From: Planotetraspora phitsanulokensis
GTDB taxonomy: Bacteria > Actinomycetota > Actinomycetes > Streptosporangiales > Streptosporangiaceae
Reading direction: 5' to 3'
DNA: 64,000 nucleotides
NCBI RefSeq assembly: GCF_016863295.1
Contig: NZ_BOOP01000004.1
Coordinates: forward strand, 417,101-481,100
Position numbers and translations under genes: made by a program. Below the pieces are notes generated by a model. That model worked only from the letters and a program-made list of their open reading frames with translations. It was not told where the DNA came from and did not search any database. Within the stretch, counting starts at the first letter, position 1. Each line of letters starts with the position of its first letter. Below are positions 52,253 through 60,388 of the stretch, in pieces.

Positions 52253-53352
52253 GCTACACCCTCGACGTTCGCGATCTCGCCGACCTGGCCCGCGGGGCCG
52301 CGTTGCTCGGCACCGGCGGCGGAGGCGATCCGTACATCGGCAGACTCCTCGTGGAGCAGGCGCTGCGTGACGGCCCGGGGACGATCACCGTGCTCGACCC
52401 CGCCGAGCTGGGCGACGACGACCTGGTCATCCCGACGGCGCAGATGGGCGCCCCGACCGTGATGGTGGAGAAGATCCCCCGGGGCGACGAGGCGGTCGCG
52501 GCCCTGCGGGCCTTGGAAGTGCACCTGGGACGGCGGGCCGACGCGACCATGCCGATCGAGTGCGGCGGGATCAACTCGATGATCCCGCTGCTGGTCGCCG
52601 CCCGGACCGGCCTGCCCGTCGTGGACGCGGACGGGATGGGCCGGGCGTTCCCCGAGCTGCAGATGGAGACCTTCTCCGTGTACGGCGTGCCGGGGTCGCC
52701 CCTGGCCATCGGCGGCGAGAACGGCGAGACCGTCGTCATCGACACGGGCGCCGACAACAAGCGCCTGGAGTGGCTCGCCCGCGGCATCGCGATCCGGCTC
52801 GGCGGGGTCGCTCACATCGCCGAGTACGCGATGTCCGGCGCGGACGTCAAACGCACGGCTGTCCCGAACACGCTCACCCTCGGGCTGCGGATCGGGCGGG
52901 CCCTGCGCACCGCGCGCGAGGAACACCGTGACCCGGTCGAGGCGCTCGCCGAGACGATGTCCGGCACCCTTTACGACAAGGTCCGGGTGCTGTTCCGCGG
53001 CAAGGTCGTGGACGTCGAGCGGCGCACGGTGGCCGGGTTCGCCCGGGGCAGCGCCACGCTCGCCGCCTTCGAGGGCGGCGGCAGGCTCGAGCTGACCTTC
53101 CAGAACGAGAACCTGGTCGCGCGGGCCGACGGCGAGGTCCGGTGTGTGGTCCCCGATCTGATCTGCGTGCTCGAGGCCGACTCGGGCGAGCCGATCACGA
53201 CCGAGGGGCTGCGGTACGGCCAGCGGGCCGTCGTCGTGGGGATCAGCGCCCCGGACCTGATGCGCAGCCCGGAGGCGCTCGCGGTGTTCGGCCCGGGCGC
53301 GTTCGGTCTCGAGGTGGGGTTCCGGCCGGTGGAGGATCTCGTGTCACTCTGA
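52249..53352 (+). CDS. DUF917 family protein, second copy
   Basis: 367 residues from the GTG at 52249 (GTGA overlap with the first copy). The same signature recurs: AALLGTGGGGDPYIGRLL, MGAPTVMVEKIP, ECGGINSMIPLL, DADGMGRAFPELQM and VPDLICVLEADSGEPI. It is clearly paralogous to the first copy and likely forms a complex with it and the HyuA-like ATPase. The two diverge in the middle (VVIDTGADNKRLEWLARGIAIRLGG), so they probably are not redundant. Confidence 0.9.
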   Translation: MSYTLDVRDLADLARGAALLGTGGGGDPYIGRLLVEQALRDGPGTITVLDPAELGDDDLVIPTAQMGAPTVMVEKIPRGDEAVAALRALEVHLGRRADATMPIECGGINSMIPLLVAARTGLPVVDADGMGRAFPELQMETFSVYGVPGSPLAIGGENGETVVIDTGADNKRLEWLARGIAIRLGGVAHIAEYAMSGADVKRTAVPNTLTLGLRIGRALRTAREEHRDPVEALAETMSGTLYDKVRVLFRGKVVDVERRTVAGFARGSATLAAFEGGGRLELTFQNENLVARADGEVRCVVPDLICVLEADSGEPITTEGLRYGQRAVVVGISAPDLMRSPEALAVFGPGAFGLEVGFRPVEDLVSL

Positions 53353-53356
53353 GTGC

Positions 53357-54520
53357 ATGCCAATCCGCTACCTCGGTGGGCCGGACGTCGACCACCTCGC
53401 CCGGGGTACCACGCTGCTCGGGTCGGGCGGCGGCGGGCAGACGGACACGGCGGCCCGGCTGCTCCGGCGGAGCCTGGCGGGCGACCGGATCGAGTTGCTG
53501 AGCTGCGACGTCGTCCCCGGCGGCCACGTCCTCCCGGTGGGGATCGTCGGCGCGGTGTCGGCGTTCACCGAGAGGCTGCCGTCCGGCGGGGAATGGGCGC
53601 CCGTACTGGAGACGATCGTGAACCGGACGGGGATCGACCCCGCCGGGCTGATCGCCATCGAGGCCGGCGGGGTCAACGGCATCGTCGTGTTCGTCGCCGC
53701 GGCCGAGCTCGGCCTCCCGGTGATCGACGCGGATCTGCAGGGCCGGGCGCTGCCGCGGCTCGACCAGATGTCCGTGGCGGCGCTCGGCGAACCGCTCACG
53801 CCCCTGGCCATCGGCGACTCCGGCGGCCGGCTGCTCATGCTGGACTCGCTGTCCCCTCAGGCGGCGGAGCGGATCGTCAGGTCCGCGCTCACCGAGTTCG
53901 GCGGATGGGCGGCGATTGCGCTGCGCCCGCTGCCGGTGGCGCTGCTGGACCGGCTGACCATCCTCGGGACGCTCAGCCGGGCCCTGCGCCTGGGCGCCCG
54001 GCACGCGTCCTGGGCACAGACCGCCGATCCACACCAGGCCGCGGCGTCCCTTGGGGGCCGGGTCCTCGTCATCGGGCGCGTCATCGAGGTGGTCCGGCAC
54101 CGGGCCGCGGCGGGGTTCGGCCGCGGATCCGTGATCATCCGCGCCGGCCGGGACGGTACCCTCGTGCGCCTGGAGATGGAGAACGAGTACCTGCTCGCCC
54201 TCGTCGACGGCCGGCCCGTGGCGTCCACCCCCGACATCCTGTGCGTGCTCGACAGGAACAGCGGCCTGCCCATCTCCTGCGACACCGTGCGCGGCGGCGC
54301 CGAGGTCGTCGCGTTACACCTTCCCGGCCCGTCGTTCTGGTGGCGGCCGGAGGCCGTGGACGCCGTCGCGCCCCGGGCCTTCGGGCTGGACGTCGACCCG
54401 GTCCCGCTGCGGGAGACACCTCGGGAAACACCGCAGGAGACAGCGCGGGAAACATCGCAGGAGAGACCGCAGGGGACTGCGCAGGAGAGTCTGCGGGAGA
54501 CATCGCGGGAGGCGCCGTGA
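53357..54520 (+). CDS. DUF917 family protein, divergent third copy with repetitive tail
   Basis: 387 residues, ATG 4 bp after the second copy. The fold markers are kept but altered: TTLLGSGGGGQTDTAARLL (DP of the loop lost), EAGGVNGIVVFV, DADLQGRALPRLDQM instead of DGMGRAFPELQM, and TPDILCVLDRNSGLPI. MGAPTVM is replaced by VGIVGAVSAF. This suggests a different ligand or a purely structural role. The last 36 residues are nine imperfect RETP-like tetrapeptides encoded by a 12-bp tandem repeat; they are charged and probably unstructured. The stop overlaps the PucR start (GTGA). Confidence 0.85.
   Translation: MPIRYLGGPDVDHLARGTTLLGSGGGGQTDTAARLLRRSLAGDRIELLSCDVVPGGHVLPVGIVGAVSAFTERLPSGGEWAPVLETIVNRTGIDPAGLIAIEAGGVNGIVVFVAAAELGLPVIDADLQGRALPRLDQMSVAALGEPLTPLAIGDSGGRLLMLDSLSPQAAERIVRSALTEFGGWAAIALRPLPVALLDRLTILGTLSRALRLGARHASWAQTADPHQAAASLGGRVLVIGRVIEVVRHRAAAGFGRGSVIIRAGRDGTLVRLEMENEYLLALVDGRPVASTPDILCVLDRNSGLPISCDTVRGGAEVVALHLPGPSFWWRPEAVDAVAPRAFGLDVDPVPLRETPRETPQETARETSQERPQGTAQESLRETSREAP
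54410..54517 (+). repeat. 12-bp minisatellite, nine imperfect in-frame units
   Basis: Nine 12-bp units of the form CGGGAGACATCG encode RETP, QETA, RETS and similar tetrapeptides at the end of the third DUF917 protein. Because the unit is a multiple of 3, copy-number change would keep frame. The last unit ends at the first base of the PucR start codon. Confidence 0.9.
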
Positions 54521-56067
54521 CGGACGCCCCGCCGACCCTGCGCGAGTTGATCGGACACCCGCACCTCGCTGCCACGCCGCTGTCCGGAGACGACGACCTC
54601 GATCGGCACGTCACCGGCATCACGCTGATCGACCCGGCCGGAACGGGGGTGGTCCAGCCGGGCGAGATCGCCCTGTGCCCGTCGATTCCCGCGGGTTACC
54701 TGAGCAGTTGGCGCCTGGACGCCACGATCCGCCGCCTGTACGACCAGCAGGCCGCCGCGCTCGCCGTCCCCTTCTCGGGCCCCGACGGCGAGACGCCTCT
54801 GGACGGAAGCCGCCGGCTCGCGCGGCATCTGCACCTGCCGATCCTGGGCGTCACCACGCCGCCGCTGCTCTGGGCGGGCACGGCCGCCGCGTTCGTGCAC
54901 TCCCCCGCCGTGGACGCGGCCGATCATCTGCGCCGCGCCCACCGTGCGCTGACCCACCGTCTGCTGGGCCCCCAGGACGTCGCCCGGGCCCTCAGCGGAG
55001 TCCTGGACCGGCCGGTCGCCGTCTTCGGCCCCGATGGCACGCCGATCACCCGCGTTTCCTTCGAGCTGCCGCCCGGCTTCGATCCGCATGCCCCGGTGGC
55101 TCAGATCCTCGCCGCGGACGGCGACACCACGGTGGCCGTGCCCGTGCCCGGAACGCCGAGCGGGACCGCGGACTTGTGGATGGCGGCCGCGCTCGGGCAG
55201 GCGCCTGCCGCCTGGACGCGCACGGTTCGCGACGTCCTCCAGCTCGGGACGCTCGCCGTCCAGCGCTGGCAGGCCACCCGGCGCGTCGTGCTGGAACGCG
55301 ACGCCCGGCTGCGCGCCGGGCTGTTCGGCGATCTCCTCGAGGGCCGGCTGGACAGCGGAGGCTCCGCGCACGAGCGGGCGGCCGAACTGGGCTGGCGCCT
55401 GGACGGCTGGCATGTGGCCTTCCACATCGCGGCGCTGGGGCAGGTCGACCTCCTGGGGCACACCGACGCCGTCGCGTCCGCCGTGGCCGCGGAGCGAATC
55501 GACGTGACGGTGGTGGAACGCGGCGACGGCTGGTCGGCCTGGACGACCAGCAGAACCGAACCGGACGAGGACGCCAGCCGCGACCTGCTCGCCGCCCTCC
55601 AGCGGGTCCGGCACCGGCTGGCCACCCGGTTCGACTGTGCGATCGGCGTGGGACGCGGCCATCCCGACACCGGCGGACTGACCCGGAGCCTCGCCGAGGC
55701 GTGGGATGCGGCCAGGCTCGCCCGCGGGCGCCCCCAGACCGGCCGCCTGGTGCACATCGACCGCCTCGGGCTGGCCCAGTTGCTGGTCGCCTGGGCGAGC
55801 ACCGAGACCTTCGCTCCCACCGCGACCCGGCTGCTCGCCCCGCTGGAGTCGCAGCCGGGTGAGCTCGTCGCCACGCTCTCCACCTATCTGGACGCCGGAG
55901 GGTCGGCGGCCGACACCGCGGCGGTCCTCGGCGTGCACCGCAACACCGTCGCGGCGCGGCTCCACCGGATCGAGGAGCTTCTCACCGTCGACCTGAACAA
56001 CTCCGACGACCGCCTGGCCCTCCATCTGGCCTGCCGGGTCACCCTGGACCGGAACACCGGCTACTGA
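54517..56067 (+). CDS. PucR-family transcriptional regulator
   Basis: 516 residues from a GTG coupled to the third DUF917 gene. The N-terminal PucR domain (about 8-150: TLRELIGHPHLAATPLSGDDDLDRHVTGITLID) is followed by a central GGDEF-like/CdaR segment (FDCAIGVGRGHPDTGGLTRSLAEAWDAARLA). The C-terminal HTH_30 is LSTYLDAGGSAADTAAVLGVHRNTVAARLHRIEELLTVDL. PucR proteins activate purine or amide degradation genes in response to pathway intermediates. As last gene of the operon it likely controls the whole unit, perhaps through the palindromes at 48126-48203. Confidence 0.92.
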   Translation: MTDAPPTLRELIGHPHLAATPLSGDDDLDRHVTGITLIDPAGTGVVQPGEIALCPSIPAGYLSSWRLDATIRRLYDQQAAALAVPFSGPDGETPLDGSRRLARHLHLPILGVTTPPLLWAGTAAAFVHSPAVDAADHLRRAHRALTHRLLGPQDVARALSGVLDRPVAVFGPDGTPITRVSFELPPGFDPHAPVAQILAADGDTTVAVPVPGTPSGTADLWMAAALGQAPAAWTRTVRDVLQLGTLAVQRWQATRRVVLERDARLRAGLFGDLLEGRLDSGGSAHERAAELGWRLDGWHVAFHIAALGQVDLLGHTDAVASAVAAERIDVTVVERGDGWSAWTTSRTEPDEDASRDLLAALQRVRHRLATRFDCAIGVGRGHPDTGGLTRSLAEAWDAARLARGRPQTGRLVHIDRLGLAQLLVAWASTETFAPTATRLLAPLESQPGELVATLSTYLDAGGSAADTAAVLGVHRNTVAARLHRIEELLTVDLNNSDDRLALHLACRVTLDRNTGY

Positions 56068-56134
56068 CCAGTGGGGTCAGGGGCCCCGAACTCACCAGTG
56101 GTCAGGGCCCCCGGCTCAAAGGCCCCCGGCTCAA
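56067..56134. repeat. Short direct repeats between convergent PucR and kinase-fold genes
   Basis: ACCAGTGG occurs at 56067 and 56094, and GGCCCCCGGCTCAA at 56106-56119 and 56121-56134. GGGGCCCC and TGACC/GGTCA add symmetry. The region may act as a terminator; no simple long hairpin stands out. Confidence 0.6.
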
Positions 56135-57216
56135 CGGTGGCCGGTGAACAGGCCATGGGCCGCACCGACCCGGTTGATCTCCTCCAGCGGGTACGGGGTC
56201 CGCCTGCTCTCTTCCTGGAGCTTGAGGTAGAAGTCCGCCATCACTGCGGCGAGCGGGCTGTAGCGGGTCAGGATCGCCGCGGCCCGGTCCGGGAGTCCTG
56301 TGGGCCGCTCGCCCTCGGCACACGCGCGCACCAGCGCGTCGCGTTCCTTCCTTTCGTACCCGTACAACGCGGTGACCAGCCAGTGGACCAGATGGGTCGT
56401 CGCGTAGCAACGGTCGTAGGTCCGATGCTGGTCAAAGAAGTCGATCTCATCTCGCGACAGATCGAACCGGGAGGACAGGGCCAGGCCGTAGTCGGCGAAG
56501 TAGAGGCGCCGCCCGTCGGTCAGGATGTTCTCGAAGTGCGCGTCGAAGTGCAGGAGCCCGCGGGCGTTCATGAACGAGACGCCCGCCTCCAGGCCCCGCT
56601 CCACCAGTGAACAGGCCTGGTCCGCGGCCTGTTCGCCGGCGCGCATCCGCGCTCCCAGCCACTCGTGCAGGCTCTGCGGGATGTACTCGAGGAACAGCAC
56701 GAGACTGGCCGAGACCTGCCGGAGGGCCTCGATCCTGTGCCGGACGTGAGATCCGCCTCCCCAGTACGCGACCGCTCGTTCTACATCGGCCAGCTCCTCG
56801 GGAGGGGGCGGCGGGCTGTCCGGCAGGACACGCCAGTTGTACATCAGGGGGAACCCCTCGAACTGTCCCTCGAGCACCCAGTTCGTGGTCATGATGTGCA
56901 CGGCGAGTTCCCGCCAGGCGCCGAAGCCCGGCCCGCCGATGCCGTACTGGCAGAAGGTGGGCAGCCCGAACACGTTCGCGGTGGACCGGGTGTTCTCCGG
57001 CAGCCTCTCCAGATCGGTGAGTGGCACCCGCTTCACGAAGACCCTGCTCCCGTCGACCTCCAGCAGCGCCGACGTACCGCCGATGCCGGAACCGAGCGGG
57101 ATGGCTGTGTCGACCCACTCGCGTAGCTCGCGGTCACCGCGCAGAGCCAGGGACGTGGAGACGGCGCTGTAAGCGGTGAGACGCCCCCTTCGCGACATGT
57201 CAGTCAGCTCCACCAC
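56131..57216 (-). CDS. Protein-kinase-fold phosphotransferase of unknown substrate
   Basis: 361 residues. AGGAGG lies upstream of two adjacent GTG codons (57216 and 57213), either of which can start. Kinase features: Gly-rich segment IPLGSGIGGTSALLEV, lysine in RVFVKRVPL, catalytic loop GLLHFDAHFENILTD (HxDxxxxN) and metal-binding LYFADYGLAL (DYG for DFG). The remainder is helical, as in small-molecule or protein kinases of the APH/lipopolysaccharide-kinase group. It lies 42 bp after the HTH_42 gene in the same direction and may be co-transcribed. The substrate cannot be named. Confidence 0.75.
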   Translation of the reverse strand: MVELTDMSRRGRLTAYSAVSTSLALRGDRELREWVDTAIPLGSGIGGTSALLEVDGSRVFVKRVPLTDLERLPENTRSTANVFGLPTFCQYGIGGPGFGAWRELAVHIMTTNWVLEGQFEGFPLMYNWRVLPDSPPPPPEELADVERAVAYWGGGSHVRHRIEALRQVSASLVLFLEYIPQSLHEWLGARMRAGEQAADQACSLVERGLEAGVSFMNARGLLHFDAHFENILTDGRRLYFADYGLALSSRFDLSRDEIDFFDQHRTYDRCYATTHLVHWLVTALYGYERKERDALVRACAEGERPTGLPDRAAAILTRYSPLAAVMADFYLKLQEESRRTPYPLEEINRVGAAHGLFTGHR

Positions 57217-57258
57217 CGCCTCCTGCCGACCTGGCGGCCGGCTCAGTGTTCCTGTGGG

Positions 57259-58338
57259 TCACCGTGGATCACCGTGCGGCCGCAGGGCGGCCACGCGGCT
57301 CGTCTCGCGGGCCAGCGCGGCGGCGGGCACGTCTTCGAACAGCTCGTGGACGATCTCGCCTCCCTTGGCCTCCCACACCCCGGCGACCCGCCCCTGGAAG
57401 ACGACGACGGGAGAGATCCAGCCGGCGGCGCGACTGACCTTGGCCCTGGCCGCCCGCGGCAGCAACGGCTCGAGGTCGCGCGGCGCACCCATGATGTATT
57501 GGTCGAAACCCGGGAGAAGGTGGACCGAGTCGGACGGTCGGGCGGAGGCCAGCGCATCGGCGTGCTCGGTGAGCGCGAGCATCGGACGCCCCTCGACCTC
57601 GACCTCGGTGACGTCGTCGCCGAGATCGCGGAACCAGCCGCGCAGCACGGCCTTGCGGGACTTGCCGCGGAACAGCCAGGCGTCGAACATCTCGGGCGTC
57701 GCCGGCCCGTGAGCACCGAGGAAGGACCGCACGAGCAGGGTGCCCGCCTCCTCCGCGGCAAGCGGCACGATGCCCGGCGCCATGAAGGTGACCCGGCCGT
57801 CGCGCGGCGGGCCGTAGCAGAGCTCCCCGAGGAAGCTCAGCGGCTTGAGCAACATCCCCCAGCCGGAGGTCAGCGCCTCCTTCAGATGGGCGTCGCCGGT
57901 GGACTCGATCACCGCCTCGACCAGCTCGTCGCGCGTCAGTGCCCGCTCCCCCAGCACGTGCGGAACCGTCTCGATGATCGCGTCGATCTCGGCGGCGGTG
58001 ACACCGTGTCCGCGCTGCCACACCCCCGTCTCCCAGAACCGCAGCGACCGGAGGGCGCCGCAATAGATCGGCAACTCGTCGGTGGGCACCAGGTGCAGGG
58101 TGCCGCGCATGAGCCAGGTCTTGCGGAGCGTGCCGTCTCGCCAGAGGGCGGTCTCGACCTCGCCGGGCCGCGGATCGGCCTGCCGTACGGCTGTCGCCAA
58201 CTCCGCCGACGAGGCCACCTGGCTCTGCACGCCGCAGAGCCTGCGCACGACGGACACTGCGTCGGAGCCGGTGCCGCCGGCGAACTGACGCTCCAGCCGC
58301 CAGGCGAGCACCTGCGGCCAGGTCAGGGAAACGCTCAC
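57259..58338 (-). CDS. HTH_42 winged-helix protein, AlkZ/YcaQ-like DNA glycosylase candidate
   Basis: 359 residues from a GTG. The three tandem winged helices of the HTH_42 family are recognisable by VVRRLCGVQSQVASSAELA at 30-46, LRKTWLMRGTLHLV, LLPGFDQYIMG and VVVFQGRVAGVWEAK. The Q-S-Q at 38-40 matches the catalytic QxQ of AlkZ-type glycosylases, which remove bulky alkylated bases or crosslinks (for example azinomycin self-resistance). Many family members are uncharacterised, so activity is plausible but not proven. It is divergent from the P-loop kinase gene, with their possible starts only 5 bp apart. Confidence 0.82.
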   Translation of the reverse strand: MSVSLTWPQVLAWRLERQFAGGTGSDAVSVVRRLCGVQSQVASSAELATAVRQADPRPGEVETALWRDGTLRKTWLMRGTLHLVPTDELPIYCGALRSLRFWETGVWQRGHGVTAAEIDAIIETVPHVLGERALTRDELVEAVIESTGDAHLKEALTSGWGMLLKPLSFLGELCYGPPRDGRVTFMAPGIVPLAAEEAGTLLVRSFLGAHGPATPEMFDAWLFRGKSRKAVLRGWFRDLGDDVTEVEVEGRPMLALTEHADALASARPSDSVHLLPGFDQYIMGAPRDLEPLLPRAARAKVSRAAGWISPVVVFQGRVAGVWEAKGGEIVHELFEDVPAAALARETSRVAALRPHGDPR

Positions 58339-58451
58339 GTCCCATGACTACACGAGGCGGACGACATTCGGGCGGACGAGCGATCGCGGAAGAGGCGAAC
58401 ACGCGGCCACCGGACTTCCCCGCAGGCCCGCGGGAGTGCGAGAGTGCGGCG

Positions 58452-59073
58452 GTGACGTCACCCACGCTGATTGTGGTGAGCGGTCCCCCGGGCAGCGGGA
58501 AGACCACGCTCGCGCACGAGATCGCCCGGTCGATCGGCTGCCCGGCGGTCTGCCGCGACGAGATCAAGCAGGGGATGGCGTACTCCACCCCCGGGTTCGA
58601 GCCGAGCACCGGCGACCCGCTGAACCGGCGGACGCTCACGGTGTTCTTCGACGTCCTGGCGACGTTGTTGCGTGCCGGCGTGACCGCGGTGGCGGAGGCG
58701 GCCTTCCAGGACAAGCTGTGGCGGCCGAACCTGACGCCTCTCGCCGAGCTCGCGGCGATCCGGGTCGTCCGCTGCACGGTCGGCACCGGCGTCGCACATG
58801 AGCGGATCGCCCGTCGCGCCGCGCAGGACGCGCACCGGGCGGCGCACGCCGACCAGGATCTGCTTCGGGCGATCGCCGGCGGTGAGCGCCCGATCGAATC
58901 GTGGGTCCCCATCGCTCTGACTGTCCCGACGCTGGCCGTGGACACGACGGACGGCTACGAGCCGCGCATCGAGGACATTCGTGTCCTTCGCCACGCGGCC
59001 CGGGACCGATGCGGAACGCGCCCACCTGGTGCGTCGCCGCACCGGCCTCGGGCATCCCGGCTCCGGTGCGTGA
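58452..59073 (+). pseudogene. P-loop kinase (AAA_33/zeta-like) gene with a probable +1 frameshift near its 3' end
   Basis: The N-terminal half is normal: LIVVSGPPGSGKTTLAHEIA (Walker A), then CRDEIKQGM, TVFFDVLATLLRAGVTAVAEAAF and RIARRAAQDAHRAAHADQDLL, as in small ATP-dependent kinases. At about 58980 the frame runs on for 140 codons into the G-rich repeat and under the convergent gene. Removing one base there gives EDIVSFATRPG, then a 28-codon tail and a TGA at 59071-59073. This suggests a recent single-base insertion or a sequencing error. The start is GTG 58452 or ATG 58344 (36 codons longer); neither has a good ribosome site. Confidence 0.55.
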
Positions 59074-59123
59074 TCGCGTCCGGTTCCGTCCGAGTTCGGT
59101 GTCGTAGTAGATCAGGCCGTGGT

Positions 59124-59172
59124 GGGGGTCTCGGGTTTCGGGTTTCGGGGTTTCGGGTTTCGGGGTTTCGGG
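59124..59172 (+). repeat. (GGGTTTC)n telomere-like array, potential G-quadruplex
   Basis: Seven G-runs of 3-5 (starting at 59124, 59133, 59140, 59147, 59155, 59162, 59170) are separated by TTTC or TCTC. Any four could form a G-quadruplex on the plus strand. The array lies between the convergent kinase and desaturase genes. Confidence 0.9.
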
Positions 59173-59221
59173 TGAGAGGCCTGGCGCGGGAGCACCGGCG
59201 TGCCCTCAGGCCCCGTGTCGG

Positions 59222-60166
59222 CTACGTCGTCGCTTCGGCCCTCGCCCGCCGCGCGTCCCGTCGCTCCTCGAAGCGGGTCGCGGCCACCTCGAGCTTGGCG
59301 AGGAAGGCCGACAACTCCTCGCGAGCCTGCTCACCCTCGGCGTCGAGACCTTCGATGTCGAAGGTCTTCCACTGCCGCAGCACCGGCGCCAGGACCTCGT
59401 CGCAGTGCTGGCGGAGGTCGTAGATGCCCGCCATGGCGATCGTCACGGACTTGCGGGCGAAGCCCTCGAGGCCCTGGCCCGGCATCTGGAACGAGGTCAC
59501 CACATCGGTGACGGCGCGCATGGTCTGCGACGGGGACAACTCGAACGCGGCGGCGAGGAGATTCCGGTAGAAGAGCATGTGGAGGTTCTCGTCAGCGGCG
59601 ACCCGCGCGAGCAACCTCTCGCAGATCGGGTCCCCCGACGCCTTCCCGGTGTTCCGGTGGGCGACGCGGGTGGCCAGTTCCTGGAACGAGACGTAGGCCA
59701 ACTGCCGGAGCACGCCGTCGTACTCCGTGGCGAAGCCGTTCTGCATGTGGGTCATCCTGGCCCGCTCCAGCGCGACCGGGTCGACCGCCCGGGAGACGGT
59801 CAGGTAGTCGCGGATGGCGATCCCGTGCCGGCCCTCCTCCGCCGTCCACCGGTGCACCCAGGTGCCCCACGCGCCGTCCCTGCCGAACGTCGTGGCGATC
59901 TCGTGGTGGTAGCTCGGGAGGTTGTCCTCGGTCAGGAGGTTGACGATGAGCGAGACACGAGCGGGTTCGGGAATCGCGGAGTCCTCCGGCGACCACGCCT
60001 CGCCCTCCAGGACCCCGTCGAACGTCCGGCCCTCACTCCATGGGATGAACTCGTGGGGGAACCACTCCTTGGCCACCGCGAGGTGCCGGTCCAGCTCTCG
60101 GCCGACCACGGGTTCGAGCTCGACGAGAAGCTCCGTCTGGGTGAGGGGGCGAGACGTGCTCAGCAT
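59222..60166 (-). CDS. Acyl-ACP desaturase (soluble di-iron, DesA type)
   Basis: 314 residues from the ATG at 60166, 7 nt after GGAGG; a longer frame upstream crosses the operator and the divergent gene. Di-iron ligands follow the stearoyl-ACP desaturase pattern: Glu80 (TEDNLPSYH), Glu111 and His114 (TAEEGRHG), Glu163 (SFQELAT), Glu193 and His196 (ADENLH). The enzyme inserts a double bond in acyl chains on ACP using oxygen and reduced ferredoxin. The C-terminus is Arg/Ala-rich. The 24-bp palindrome 34 bp upstream is a likely repressor site that ties expression to membrane lipid state. Confidence 0.92.
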   Translation of the reverse strand: MLSTSRPLTQTELLVELEPVVGRELDRHLAVAKEWFPHEFIPWSEGRTFDGVLEGEAWSPEDSAIPEPARVSLIVNLLTEDNLPSYHHEIATTFGRDGAWGTWVHRWTAEEGRHGIAIRDYLTVSRAVDPVALERARMTHMQNGFATEYDGVLRQLAYVSFQELATRVAHRNTGKASGDPICERLLARVAADENLHMLFYRNLLAAAFELSPSQTMRAVTDVVTSFQMPGQGLEGFARKSVTIAMAGIYDLRQHCDEVLAPVLRQWKTFDIEGLDAEGEQAREELSAFLAKLEVAATRFEERRDARRARAEATT

Positions 60167-60199
60167 GCATGGCCTCCGGATCGACAAACCTACGGTTGA

Positions 60200-60223
60200 G
60201 TAACCTACGCTAGCGTAGGTTAC
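60200..60223. promoter_or_regulatory. Perfect 24-bp palindrome: operator of the desaturase gene
   Basis: GTAACCTACGCT is followed directly by its exact inverse. An additional half-site AACCTACGG lies at 60187-60195. The palindrome is 34 bp upstream of the desaturase start and 165 bp from the serine hydrolase start. It has the form of a TetR-family site; no regulator gene is adjacent. Confidence 0.75.
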
Positions 60224-60388
60224 CGCGCAGCGTGCCGATCCGACACCCGCCCTCCGTCCACATCCACCCGTCGGCGCGCCAAGGAATCGTCGAGAAGACG
60301 AACGGGCATCCCGCAGGAGTTCCATCGTGTCCCCGCGATCTTCCGGCCGGGTTGGCCCTGACAGAGTGGCAGGGCGTAGAAGAGGACC

